Shown: positions 34,815 to 43,380 of the stretch, in pieces | Numbering within the stretch: the first letter of the stretch is position 1 | Layout of the letters: each line of letters opens with the position of its first letter | Source of the DNA: JAJFIE01 sp964344255 | Lineage (GTDB): Bacteria > Pseudomonadota > Alphaproteobacteria > Rhodospirillales > Casp-alpha2 | Direction: 5' to 3' | NCBI GenBank assembly: GCA_964344255.1 | Contig: CAYFMQ010000001.1 | Coordinates: 806,001 to 870,000, forward strand | DNA length: 64,000 nucleotides | Position numbers and translations under genes: made by a program | Notes under the pieces: model-generated | Databases searched by the model: none | What the model saw: only the letters and a program-made list of their open reading frames with translations | What the model was told of the DNA's origin: nothing

Positions 34815-35165
34815 TTATGGGCCATCTTCAGGGCTTAACATCAGATGCCCGGCCCGGCCTCCGTCACGGATATGCTGTGTCAGGATTGCTTCAATATCCT
34901 CTGTTGTCTCAATGCGATACCAAACACCTTCCGGGTAGATGACGACCGTGGGGCCCAGCTCACACCTGTCCAGGCACCCGGCCGAATTGATCCTGACACG
35001 GTCAAGGCTCAACTCCTTCGCCCTCGCTTTCATGTAGTTTCGCAATTCAACGCTGCCACGCCGGGAACAACTGCCCCGTGGGTGATCTTCGGGCCTTTCA
35101 TTGGTGCAGACAAAGACGTGGCAATCGTAATAGGCGGGGGGATCATTTTTTTCTGAAGTATTCAC
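34815..35165 (-). CDS. Thioredoxin-like [2Fe-2S] ferredoxin family protein
   Basis: 116 residues with the cysteine pattern of thioredoxin-fold [2Fe-2S] ferredoxins: C20, C33, C64 and C68 (C-x12-C-x30-C-x3-C), seen in VFVCTNERP, GSCSRRGS and AGCLDRCELGP. The following VVIYPEGVWYRIETTEDIEA is also typical. Partner and redox role are unknown; relatives act as stand-alone electron carriers or as NuoE-like modules. A small DUF6489-like gene lies 7 bases upstream on the same strand. Confidence 0.88.
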   Translation of the reverse strand: MNTSEKNDPPAYYDCHVFVCTNERPEDHPRGSCSRRGSVELRNYMKARAKELSLDRVRINSAGCLDRCELGPTVVIYPEGVWYRIETTEDIEAILTQHIRDGGRAGHLMLSPEDGP

Positions 35166-35172
35166 TGAAGTA

Positions 35173-35427
35173 CTAATCCTTCTTCTTTGTTGATTCGGTC
35201 ATACCCATCATCTGTCCCCAGAAGGCCTTTTGCAATTGTTCAAGTCCCTGAAGGTTCGCAGGCATCCACGTCTGCATCAGGGCCTCCGGGTCCATTGCCT
35301 TCAGGTTGGCGGTCATACGCTCCTGTATCTCTTTCATCATTGCTTCATGTAGGGGCGAAACGTCTGGCAGACCAAAAAAGGAGCGGGCCTCTTCCGGCGT
35401 GCAATCAATTTCAATGTTGATTTTCAT
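35173..35427 (-). CDS. Small conserved alphaproteobacterial protein (DUF6489-like)
   Basis: 84 residues from the ATG at 35427 (four codons inside the longest frame), giving MKINIEIDCTPEEARSFFGL, which I recognise as the opening of a small conserved alphaproteobacterial family (DUF6489). It has helical, Met/Gln-rich remainder (QLQKAFWGQMM) and a lysine tail. No cofactor motif or membrane segment. Function unknown. Pairs with the ferredoxin-like gene (7-base gap), which may hint at a shared role. Confidence 0.75.
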   Translation of the reverse strand: MKINIEIDCTPEEARSFFGLPDVSPLHEAMMKEIQERMTANLKAMDPEALMQTWMPANLQGLEQLQKAFWGQMMGMTESTKKKD

Positions 35428-35585
35428 CGTGTTTCCCATCCTTCCTTCAGCAGAATATCACCATCCCCGGAATCTTTTGTAGATATCGGGTTGTCAGGCT
35501 TGTAACAGGGTGCCACGCTACCAACGTTAGAGTTGTATCACGCCTCCCGCAACGCCAAGATTTCCTGAACCTGAAAATACAGATA

Positions 35586-37619
35586 ATGCCGACGATGCAG
35601 AAAAACCTGCTTGATCAAGAAACCAGCCCCTATCTCTTGCAGCATAAAGACAACCCTGTTCACTGGATGCCCTGGGGGGATGGTGCTCTTAGCAGGGCCA
35701 AGGAAGAGGATAAGCCCATCCTGCTTTCCGTTGGATATGCCGCCTGTCACTGGTGCCATGTCATGGCGCACGAAAGTTTCGAGAATGATGAAATCGCCGC
35801 GTTGATGAATGAGCATTTCATCAATATCAAAGTAGATCGGGAAGAGCGCCCGGATATCGATGCCATTTACCAGTCCGCCATTAACATGTTGGGCGAACAG
35901 GGTGGATGGCCGTTGACCGTGTTTCTAACGCCGGACGGCGTTCCTTTTTGGGGTGGCACCTATTTTCCGCCAACATCCAAATTCGGTCGCCCAGGCTTTC
36001 CCAGCGTGTTGCAACAGATAGCCGGTGTCTATCGCAATGAAAGAGATAAAATTGATCAGAACGCGACAGCGATTGATGCTGCCCTAAAGGAGCTGGGAAA
36101 GTCCGGCCAGGGTGGCAACCTGTCGCCGGATAAAATTATCGAGGCCTCCAACGCAGCCCTGAACATTATTGATTTCAATCGAGGCGGCACAACCGGTGCG
36201 CCCAAGTTTCCTCAACCGACATTTTTCCGTTTTCTTTGGCAGTGTTACGTCAAGAACGGCGACAGGCGGTTTTTTGATGCCGTCGTCACCACGCTCAATA
36301 ACATCTGTCAGGGGGGAATCTACGATCACCTGGGCGGCGGATTTGCCCGCTATTCCGTCGATGAATATTGGCTCGTCCCGCATTTCGAGAAAATGCTGTA
36401 TGACAACGCCCTGCTGATCGAGTTGCTTGCCGATGTATGGCGCATCGAAAAATCACCTCTCTTTGAAGCGAGAATCCGTGAAACGGTTGAATGGATGTTG
36501 CGTGATTTGCAGGCCGGTGATGATAGCGGCTCTGCCCTGGCAAGCGCTTATGATGCCGATAGCGAGGGCGTGGAGGGCAAGTATTATGTCTGGAGCGCCG
36601 CCGAAATTGATGAGGCCCTCGGAGACGACGCCGCCCTGTTCAGGTCCGTCTATGACGTGAGCGGTCATGGTAACTGGGAAGGGAGCAATATCCTTAACCG
36701 GGAAGTCGGTGATGACGAGAAGACCGGGCCACACCTCGATCTTCTTAAATCATGCCGGGAAACTTTACTGTCCATCAGGTCCGGTCGCGTCCCGCCCCTT
36801 CGAGATGACAAGGTGCTGGCCGACTGGAACGGCATGGCTATCGCGGCTCTTGTCCATGCAGGGACTTTGCTGGGAGAGCAGAGCTGGATTACTGAGGCTG
36901 GAAGCATCTTCGATTTTATCATTGGCAATCTTGGTGCAGGTTCGCGACTGCACCATACGTGGTGTGACGGCTCGGCTCGGCATCCCGCAGTTCTTGACGA
37001 TTATGCAAACATGGCCCGGGCCGCCTTGATGTTGAATCAGGCAACGGGTGACAAGAAATACCTGGATCTTTCTAAGCAGTGGACCGACATCGTCAATGAC
37101 CATTACTGGGACGAAAAATCGGGCGCCTACTTCCTGGCGGCAGACGATACCAGCGATCTGATCGTCAGAACGAAGACGATCTTTGATAATGCAACGCCCA
37201 GTGGAAACGGAGTCATGCTGGAGGTCCTGGCGCGGCTGTACCTGATAACAGGCGATGAAAAATACAGCGACCGTGCTGACGCCCTGATCCATGCTCTCGC
37301 TCCAGATGACCCAAGGGCCCTTCTGAACCAGCCCTCTCTCGCCATCGGCTATGCCATCCTGAGTGAGGCGTATCAGGTTGTAATTGCAGCGCCCAGTCCT
37401 GATGACGAAAAGGCGCGAGTCCTTTATAATGAGGTCATTCGTTCCTCGCCCCCCGGCACCATTTTCTATTGGGCCCTCCCTGATGACCCTCTGCCGGACA
37501 ATCACCCTGCAGTGGGAAAGGCGATGATTGACGGTCAGGCAGCGCTCTATGTTTGCAAAGGACCGGTGTGTGGAATGCCGGTTACAGAGACAGATAAAAT
37601 AGCAGATGCGTTTGCATAA
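35586..37619 (+). CDS. YyaL-like thioredoxin-domain protein (DUF255, SSP411 family)
   Basis: 677 residues, the usual family length. The first 170 residues are a thioredoxin-like domain: SPYLLQHKDNPVHWMPWG, then GYAACHWCHVMAHESF with the CHWC redox pair. The remainder is an (alpha/alpha)6 barrel like N-acylglucosamine epimerases or glycosidases (GGIYDHLGGGFARYSVD, PHFEKMLYDNA, DADSEGVEGKYY). Human SPATA20/SSP411 is a relative; molecular function is not settled. Start may be 35586 or the ATG at 35595. Monocistronic-looking, followed by the alkyltransferase gene. Confidence 0.93.
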   Translation: MPTMQKNLLDQETSPYLLQHKDNPVHWMPWGDGALSRAKEEDKPILLSVGYAACHWCHVMAHESFENDEIAALMNEHFINIKVDREERPDIDAIYQSAINMLGEQGGWPLTVFLTPDGVPFWGGTYFPPTSKFGRPGFPSVLQQIAGVYRNERDKIDQNATAIDAALKELGKSGQGGNLSPDKIIEASNAALNIIDFNRGGTTGAPKFPQPTFFRFLWQCYVKNGDRRFFDAVVTTLNNICQGGIYDHLGGGFARYSVDEYWLVPHFEKMLYDNALLIELLADVWRIEKSPLFEARIRETVEWMLRDLQAGDDSGSALASAYDADSEGVEGKYYVWSAAEIDEALGDDAALFRSVYDVSGHGNWEGSNILNREVGDDEKTGPHLDLLKSCRETLLSIRSGRVPPLRDDKVLADWNGMAIAALVHAGTLLGEQSWITEAGSIFDFIIGNLGAGSRLHHTWCDGSARHPAVLDDYANMARAALMLNQATGDKKYLDLSKQWTDIVNDHYWDEKSGAYFLAADDTSDLIVRTKTIFDNATPSGNGVMLEVLARLYLITGDEKYSDRADALIHALAPDDPRALLNQPSLAIGYAILSEAYQVVIAAPSPDDEKARVLYNEVIRSSPPGTIFYWALPDDPLPDNHPAVGKAMIDGQAALYVCKGPVCGMPVTETDKIADAFA

Positions 37620-37705
37620 CACCGCACGGGCGGCCTGTTCCCTGTAGCATCCCTGTGCTGAATGGTGCCATAATTCAGGAAACGCTGGAACAGACACAAA
37701 GCGAC

Positions 37706-38161
37706 ATGGCCGGACAGCAGTCTTTCAATTCTCCTGTGGGTATTCTATCCGTCTTCGAGGAGGGCGGCAGTCTCGTCGCCGTGGAGTGGGGGCGCGTACC
37801 TGAACAGGGCCCCTCCCCTGTGACAGAAGAAGCTGTCCGTCAACTTAAGGCGTACTTCGACGGAAGCCTCAAGGACTTCGACCTTCCCCTTGACCCGCCG
37901 GGAAGTGATTTTCAGAAAGCCGTATGTAACGAGATGCTCAGGATTCCCTTTGGTGAACGATGGGCTTACGGCGACATAGCAAAAAATCTTGGCAAGCCCG
38001 CACAGGCCGTTGGCGGTGCATGTGGACGAAACCCGATACCCATCATCATACCGTGCCACAGGGTTGTCGGCGCCAATGGATCCATGACTGGCTTCTCCGG
38101 CGGTGAAGGCGTTGAAACGAAGGTGTGGCTGCTTCAACACGAAGGCATGATAATGATGTAG
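37706..38161 (+). CDS. ogt: Methylated-DNA-[protein]-cysteine S-methyltransferase
   Basis: Suicide repair enzyme that removes alkyl groups from O6-alkylguanine. 151 residues from ATG 37706 (MAGQQSFNSPVGILSVFEE); an in-frame start at 37655 would add 17 residues. The acceptor cysteine is in IIIPCHRVVGANG, with FQKAVCNEMLRIPFGE and the preceding YGDIAKNLGKP DNA-binding helix. No Ada regulatory domain is present, so it is the Ogt/MGMT type. It precedes the quinone oxidoreductase gene by 41 bases. Confidence 0.92.
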   Translation: MAGQQSFNSPVGILSVFEEGGSLVAVEWGRVPEQGPSPVTEEAVRQLKAYFDGSLKDFDLPLDPPGSDFQKAVCNEMLRIPFGERWAYGDIAKNLGKPAQAVGGACGRNPIPIIIPCHRVVGANGSMTGFSGGEGVETKVWLLQHEGMIMM

Positions 38162-38202
38162 TTACACAAACGATAATTCAGAAATTTATGAGGGCGGATA
38201 AA

Positions 38203-39183
38203 ATGACAAAAGCAATTCAGTTTTCGAAAACCGGTGCGGCAAACGTGCTTAAGTATGTTGACGTCGATGTACCGAAACCGGCCAGGGGAGAGGCGCTGGT
38301 CCGAAACACGGCCGTTGGTTTGAACTTCATCGATGTTTATGTCCGTACAGGCTTGTATCCGAACAGCGGCTTGCCTTCCGGCATCGGCTTTGAAGGCGCC
38401 GGCGTTGTACTGGCCGTGGGAGCTGGCGTTAAAAACGTAAAACCCGGCGACCGGGTTGCATACGGTCATAGCCCTCTCGGCGCTTATGCTGAAGAAAGGG
38501 TCATGCCGGCCTCACAGCTCATAAAGGTCCCTAACGCCATTAGCGACGAGGTTGCCGCCTCTATCATGCTGAAGGGCATGACCGCGCAATATCTGATCCG
38601 CCAGACCTATAAGGTTAAAAAAGGCGAAACCGTCCTCTTTCATGCAGCAGCCGGCGGTGTCGGCATGATTGCGTGTCAGTGGATGAATGCCCTGGGCGTC
38701 AACGTCATCGGCACCGTGGGCTCGGACGACAAGGCCAGGCTCGCCAAGAAATCCGGATGCAAATGGGTGATCAATATTCGCAAGGAAAAGAACTTCTCGG
38801 ACCGCGTCCGCAAGATCACAAAAGGCAACGGCGTTCCGGTTGTTTATGACGGCATCGGCAAGGCGACGTTTGATCAGTCGCTCGATTGTCTGAGCCCCCT
38901 TGGCACGATGGTTTCCTTCGGAAATGCTTCCGGCGCGCCGGCCCCCCTGAATCCTCTGGTCCTGGCGCAAAAGGGTTCCCTGTTCCTGACCCGCCCGACG
39001 CTCGCCACCTATATCGCCACAAGAGAAGGGCTGGAGAAATGCGCCCGCGATGTGTTTAGCGTCGTCAAGAGCGGGGATGTGAAAATCCGTATCGGCCAGA
39101 CCTATGCCCTGAAGGACGCCGCCAAGGCGCATCGTGATCTTGAGGGGCGCAAGACGACAGGGTCGACAATCCTTATTCCCTGA
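38203..39183 (+). CDS. Quinone oxidoreductase (zinc-independent MDR family, QOR-like)
   Basis: 326 residues from ATG 38203, which has AGGGCGG just upstream; in-frame starts at 38125 and 38188 add residues unlike the family. MDR fold: NFIDVYVRTGLYP, GIGFEGAGVVLAVGAGV, GDRVAYG, then the NADPH-binding HAAAGGVGMIACQWMNALG near residue 150. No catalytic or structural zinc ligands, as in QorA, which reduces quinones by one electron with NADPH. Transcription is expected to end at the hairpin at 39203. Confidence 0.92.
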   Translation: MTKAIQFSKTGAANVLKYVDVDVPKPARGEALVRNTAVGLNFIDVYVRTGLYPNSGLPSGIGFEGAGVVLAVGAGVKNVKPGDRVAYGHSPLGAYAEERVMPASQLIKVPNAISDEVAASIMLKGMTAQYLIRQTYKVKKGETVLFHAAAGGVGMIACQWMNALGVNVIGTVGSDDKARLAKKSGCKWVINIRKEKNFSDRVRKITKGNGVPVVYDGIGKATFDQSLDCLSPLGTMVSFGNASGAPAPLNPLVLAQKGSLFLTRPTLATYIATREGLEKCARDVFSVVKSGDVKIRIGQTYALKDAAKAHRDLEGRKTTGSTILIP

Positions 39184-39202
39184 TCCGATCTAGTGGAAAC
39201 AA

Positions 39203-39234
39203 AAAAGGCCGCCGGATTATCCAGGCGGCCTTTT
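39203..39234. terminator. Bidirectional rho-independent terminator between the quinone reductase gene and rho
   Basis: AAAAGGCCGCC (39203-39213) and GGCGGCCTTTT (39224-39234) form an 11-base inverted repeat, with an inner GGAT/ATCC pairing in the 10-base loop. Flanked by A-runs on one side and T-runs on the other, it can end transcripts from both strands. It lies midway in the 70-base gap between two convergent genes. Confidence 0.92.
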
Positions 39235-39253
39235 GATTTCATCAGGTATAAAA

Positions 39254-40510
39254 TCAGGTGTTCATTGAATCGAAAAAGTCGTTGTTGTTCTTCGAATGCT
39301 TCAACTTGTCGATCAGGAATTCCATGGCATCCGTCACGCCCATAGGCATCAGGATGCGGCGAAGCACCCACATCTTCGACAGCATGCCCTTGTCGACCAA
39401 CAGTTCTTCCTTACGGGTGCCGGACTTGGTGATGTCAATGGCGGGCCATGTCCGCTTATCGGACAGCTTGCGGTCCATGATGATTTCGGAGTTACCCGTG
39501 CCCTTGAACTCTTCGAAAATAACCTCGTCCATGCGTGACCCGGTATCGATCAGGGCCGTCGCGATAATGGTAAGCGATCCGCCCTCCTCGATATTACGGG
39601 CGGCGCCGAAAAAGCGTTTCGGCCGTTGCAGCGCATTGGCGTCCACACCGCCGGTCAACACCTTGCCGGACGAAGGAACGACCGTATTGTAGGCGCGCGC
39701 CAGGCGCGTGATGGAATCGAGAAGAATGACGACATCTCGCTTGTGCTCGACCAAACGCTTGGCCTTTTCCAGCACCATGTCGGTGACCTGAACGTGGCGG
39801 GAGGCGGGTTCATCGAACGTTGAGCTGATAACCTCGCCCTTAACGGAACGGGCCATATCCGTAACCTCTTCCGGGCGCTCGTCGATCAACAGGACGATCA
39901 GATAACATTCCGGATGATTGACGGCGATGGAGTGGGCGATGTTTTGCAGCATGACGGTTTTACCCGTTCTGGGCGGCGCGACAAGCAGGGCGCGCTGCCC
40001 TTTGCCGACAGGACATATCAGATCGATAACCCTGTGGGTGATGTCCTTGTGTTCCGGATCATCCAGTTCCATGACAAGCCGTTCGTCGGGATAGAGCGGC
40101 GTCAGGTTATCAAAATTGATGCGGTGCTTGACGTGCCCGGGATCTTCAAAATTGATCTGGTTAACCTTCAAAAGAGCAAAGTAACGTTCTCCGTCCTTGG
40201 GCGAACGGATCTGCCCCTCGACGGTGTCGCCTGTGCGCAGGCCAAAACGCCTGACCTGGCTGGGTGAGACATAGATATCGTCCGGACCGGGCAGGTAGTT
40301 CGCCTCGGGACTCCTGAGAAAACCAAAACCATCCTGAAGAACTTCCAGAACGCCGTCTCCATAGATCGCCACGTCATTTTCCGCCAATCGCTTGAGAATG
40401 GCGAACATCATGTCCTGCTTGCGAAGCGAGCTCGCGTTTTCGATTTCAAGTTCTTCGGCGTAGGCCAGAAGATCGGCGGGGGATTTAGTCTTTAGTTCTT
40501 TAAGATTCAT
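39254..40510 (-). CDS. rho: Transcription termination factor Rho
   Basis: Hexameric RNA helicase that ends transcription. 418 residues. The N-terminal RNA-binding fold carries the primary-site residues in GDGVLEVLQDGFGFLRSPE, the Walker A is APPRTGKTVMLQ near residue 180, Walker B LIVLLIDERPEEVTDM, and the Q/R-loop region GVDANALQRPKRFFGAARN. The 251-base gap upstream is AT-rich on the hemJ side and probably holds its promoter and leader. Confidence 0.97.
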   Translation of the reverse strand: MNLKELKTKSPADLLAYAEELEIENASSLRKQDMMFAILKRLAENDVAIYGDGVLEVLQDGFGFLRSPEANYLPGPDDIYVSPSQVRRFGLRTGDTVEGQIRSPKDGERYFALLKVNQINFEDPGHVKHRINFDNLTPLYPDERLVMELDDPEHKDITHRVIDLICPVGKGQRALLVAPPRTGKTVMLQNIAHSIAVNHPECYLIVLLIDERPEEVTDMARSVKGEVISSTFDEPASRHVQVTDMVLEKAKRLVEHKRDVVILLDSITRLARAYNTVVPSSGKVLTGGVDANALQRPKRFFGAARNIEEGGSLTIIATALIDTGSRMDEVIFEEFKGTGNSEIIMDRKLSDKRTWPAIDITKSGTRKEELLVDKGMLSKMWVLRRILMPMGVTDAMEFLIDKLKHSKNNNDFFDSMNT

Positions 40511-40684
40511 GGTTTGTCATTTCGGTAGGATGGGTTTGGTCTTTGACAAAAGGCAGACAACAAGGTGTCAAATGAGGAAGGACGGCGGTGCAGACTTCGC
40601 ATAACGGGACGACGTGCCCTGATGTTAAGGAATTTCTGCTGGGAATTTCAGAAAAGAAAAAGCCGATAAGAAGTGTTGGGCAAA

Positions 40685-40713
40685 GAAATATATATTTCGT
40701 TGTTTGAAGTCAA
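40685..40713 (-). promoter_or_regulatory. Candidate sigma-70-type promoter upstream of rho
   Basis: On the minus strand, TTGACT (40708-40713) is followed by TATATT (40687-40692) at 15 bases or TATTTC (40685-40690) at 17 bases, within an AT-rich stretch. It would give a leader of roughly 165 bases before rho, in keeping with the long autoregulated leaders of rho in other bacteria. Spacing is not ideal for either -10, so this is a weak call. Confidence 0.35.
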
Positions 40714-40761
40714 ATAAAGATTTTGTGTATCGCCTGAATGGTTGGTCGTAAGACCATTTTA

Positions 40762-41211
40762 TCAAAAAGGCTTTACGACGACAAATATAACGAGGGCTAT
40801 CATCAAAAGAGTGGGAACTTCATTAAAGATACGGAAATACTTTTGTGAGTGCACGTTGCGGTCTTCCGCAAAGGCTTTTCTGAAAGATCCCATCATCATG
40901 TGACAGATTAAAAGCCCGGCTATGCAGGCAATCTTGATATAAATCCAACCCTCTTCCCAGACGGACTCGGGCAAGTCCAGCAACAGAAGAGTTCCAAAAA
41001 TAAATGAGGCAATCATGGCGGGATTCATGATGGCCCTCAGCAGACGCCGCTCCATGATCTTGAAGGTTTCCGACTTGTCGCTCCCGGGTTCGCATTCCGT
41101 GTGATAAACAAACAGCCTCGGCAAATAGAGAAGCCCCGCCATCCAGGCAATAATACTGATAATGTGAAGGGCTTTAAGCCAGACATAAGCTTCACCGGAA
41201 AGTTCAAGCAT
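40762..41211 (-). CDS. hemJ: Protoporphyrinogen oxidase HemJ
   Basis: Membrane enzyme of the penultimate haem step, protoporphyrinogen IX to protoporphyrin IX, in bacteria without HemG or HemY. 149 residues with four hydrophobic helices. The conserved histidine and arginine segment is near the N-terminus (LKALHIISIIAWMAGLLYLPRLFVYH), then RRLLRAIMNPAM and a later HMMMGSFRKAF. Its start directly abuts the hemH stop, so the two haem genes are co-translated. Confidence 0.92.
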   Translation of the reverse strand: MLELSGEAYVWLKALHIISIIAWMAGLLYLPRLFVYHTECEPGSDKSETFKIMERRLLRAIMNPAMIASFIFGTLLLLDLPESVWEEGWIYIKIACIAGLLICHMMMGSFRKAFAEDRNVHSQKYFRIFNEVPTLLMIALVIFVVVKPF

Positions 41212-42285
41212 TTATTGCAATCCTAAAGTTGCTGTTAACGGACATTGACTCCTGTCCCGCGGGCATATTCGTGATCCGTTGTCGCATCGTACAGGATTTG
41301 CATTATCCATATTATGGGCTGTCGTTTTCACGATATCCGCCAGACCCTTGATAAAATGGTCATTCGTGCCAACAGCCGGAATTCGATGATAGCTCGGAAC
41401 GCCCCAATGTTCAGCCAGTTCCCGGTATTCCACATCCAGTTCAACCAGGGTTTCAGAATGCTCGGATACAAATGCAATCGGTACGACCAGGACCGGAGTT
41501 CTCTCATTCCCCGCACGTTGCAGTTCGTCTTCCGTTGACGGACCAATCCATTCAAGGGGGCCAACCCTGCTCTGGTAACAAATGGAAAAAGAAAAAGCCT
41601 GTGACGTCATGCTGCGGAGTTCTTGTAAAACAGCTTCCACGGTTTGTTCCACCTGCCACTGGTAAGGATCGCCTTTCTCAATAATCTTCTTAGGCAACCC
41701 ATGGGCGGAAAACAGAATTCTTGGCTCTTTATCATCAAAGTCGTTTTCCAATCCTTCGACTGTAAGCGATGCCTGGGCTTTAACCCATCCGTCATTACAT
41801 GGATAACAACAAACAGCCGTTGACGGCGCGCTGAGACCAACGATAGCGGCAGCACGTTTCCATTCTGCAATCGAGGAACCTGTCGTCGTCATGGAATACT
41901 GGGGATAAAGGGGCAACAGGACAATATTGTCCGGGTCGTAGTCCCTGACGGCCTCGGCTGTTTCCAGGCTCATCGGATGCCAGTAACGCATGGCGATAAA
42001 GGCCTTGTATTCCTCAACACTACCATTTGTGTTTAAAATGTTTTCAAGAGCGTTCGCTTGTAACCGGGTGAGTTCCACCAACGGCGATTTTCCGCCCAGT
42101 TTTTTATAAATCTCTTTGGCAACCGGCGCCCGTCTTTTGGATATCAGGCGAGCAATGAGCCACCGGATAGGAGAAGGCGCCCCAATAATCGCCGGATCAT
42201 TGAACAGGTTGAAAAGAAACGGCTCAACAGATTCCAGACGATCAGGTCCACCAAGATTGAAAAAAACTATTGCAGTTTTGGACAC
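41212..42285 (-). CDS. hemH: Ferrochelatase
   Basis: Inserts Fe(II) into protoporphyrin IX. 357 residues. Seen are VFFNLGGPDRLESVEPFL, LLPLYPQYSMTTTGSS, the metal-binding SAHGLPKKIIEKGDPY, CYQSRVGPLEWIGPST and PIAFVSEHSETLVELDVEYRE with the catalytic histidine and glutamate. The C-terminal tail has three evenly spaced cysteines (334, 341, 348), which might bind an iron-sulfur cluster as in some bacterial ferrochelatases. Between hemE and hemJ on the same strand. Confidence 0.95.
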   Translation of the reverse strand: MSKTAIVFFNLGGPDRLESVEPFLFNLFNDPAIIGAPSPIRWLIARLISKRRAPVAKEIYKKLGGKSPLVELTRLQANALENILNTNGSVEEYKAFIAMRYWHPMSLETAEAVRDYDPDNIVLLPLYPQYSMTTTGSSIAEWKRAAAIVGLSAPSTAVCCYPCNDGWVKAQASLTVEGLENDFDDKEPRILFSAHGLPKKIIEKGDPYQWQVEQTVEAVLQELRSMTSQAFSFSICYQSRVGPLEWIGPSTEDELQRAGNERTPVLVVPIAFVSEHSETLVELDVEYRELAEHWGVPSYHRIPAVGTNDHFIKGLADIVKTTAHNMDNANPVRCDNGSRICPRDRSQCPLTATLGLQ

Positions 42286-42315
42286 CTAACTATTCCAGGA
42301 ATATGAAGATTGTCA

Positions 42316-43350
42316 TCAGGTCTGACGGACCAGTTCAACTAGCCGTTCAACATTTTCAGGTGGTGTATCCGGAACGATTCCATGCCCCAGATTGAATATA
42401 AACGGTCCGTTTCCAAGAACTTGCCTGATGTTCAAAACAGCACGGTCAAGCTCTTCTCCGCCAGCCACCAAGAGTTGATTATCGAGATTTCCCTGTACCG
42501 TTACCATTGACTGAAGATGATCGCGTGCCCAATCCAGTGGAACATTGGCGTCAAGGCTGACCGCATTTACACCTGTTTCCCGAACGAATTCCGGCGCCAT
42601 CAATCCGCTTCCTCTCGGAAAACCGATTATCGGTATATGGGGATGATTTTCCCGGATGCCATCTATAATTTTTCTTGTCGGCTCGATGACCCACTTTCTG
42701 AACGGACCTTCTGCCAGTAGCCCGGACCAGCTGTCGAACAACTGGACAACCTCGATACCATTTTCAATCTGGGTGTTTAAATATCTTGTTGTTGCTTCAA
42801 CCAGGATATCCATGAGTTGCGAAAATGTTTCCGGCGATTGATAGGCCCACCGTCTTGCAGTCTCTCCTTCCGTACCACCGCGGCCTTCAATCATGTAAAT
42901 GGCGACTGTCCAAGGCGAACCGGCAAAACCTATCAGGGTTTTATCTTCCGGCAGTTCAAGACGAAGCCGCCTGATGACTTCAAAAACCGGATCAAGGTGT
43001 TTAATGACATTATCAACTCGAAGGTTTCCAAGATCCTCCACCCGGCGGATAGGCTCCAGCACCGGACCTTCGCCTGTCTTGAAGGCAACTTCCTGGCCCA
43101 GAGCGTCAGGTATCACAAGGATATCGCTGAACATGATCGACGCGTCGAAGTCATAGCGCCGGATCGGCTGCAGGGTTACTTCCACGGCGAGATCAGGCGA
43201 ATAACAGAATTCCAGGAAATTTTTAGCCGTTTTCCGCGTTTCACGATACTCGGGCAAATACCGTCCGGCCTGGCGCATAAGCCATACGGGCGGGATGTCC
43301 AGTGTTTCTCCCTTAAGAGCGCGAATGAGCGATTTTTCTTCAGTTTTCAT
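42316..43350 (-). CDS. hemE: Uroporphyrinogen decarboxylase
   Basis: Decarboxylates the four acetate side chains of uroporphyrinogen III to give coproporphyrinogen III. 344 residues. The family signature PPVWLMRQAGRYLPEYR is near residue 20, then MFSDILVIPDALGQ, GFAGSPWTVAIYMIEGRGG and NLGHGIVPDTPPENV. It faces the putative replication origin and heads the hemE-hemH-hemJ run. The position of hemE beside the origin is conserved in alphaproteobacteria. Confidence 0.96.
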   Translation of the reverse strand: MKTEEKSLIRALKGETLDIPPVWLMRQAGRYLPEYRETRKTAKNFLEFCYSPDLAVEVTLQPIRRYDFDASIMFSDILVIPDALGQEVAFKTGEGPVLEPIRRVEDLGNLRVDNVIKHLDPVFEVIRRLRLELPEDKTLIGFAGSPWTVAIYMIEGRGGTEGETARRWAYQSPETFSQLMDILVEATTRYLNTQIENGIEVVQLFDSWSGLLAEGPFRKWVIEPTRKIIDGIRENHPHIPIIGFPRGSGLMAPEFVRETGVNAVSLDANVPLDWARDHLQSMVTVQGNLDNQLLVAGGEELDRAVLNIRQVLGNGPFIFNLGHGIVPDTPPENVERLVELVRQT

Positions 43351-43380
43351 GAAGTGAATGTACGAAAGACAGGACCTAAG

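Noticed and set aside
36765..37697. A 310-codon minus-strand open frame antisense to the YyaL-like gene
   Set aside because: The sense gene has clear thioredoxin and barrel motifs; the antisense frame looks like a codon-bias shadow.
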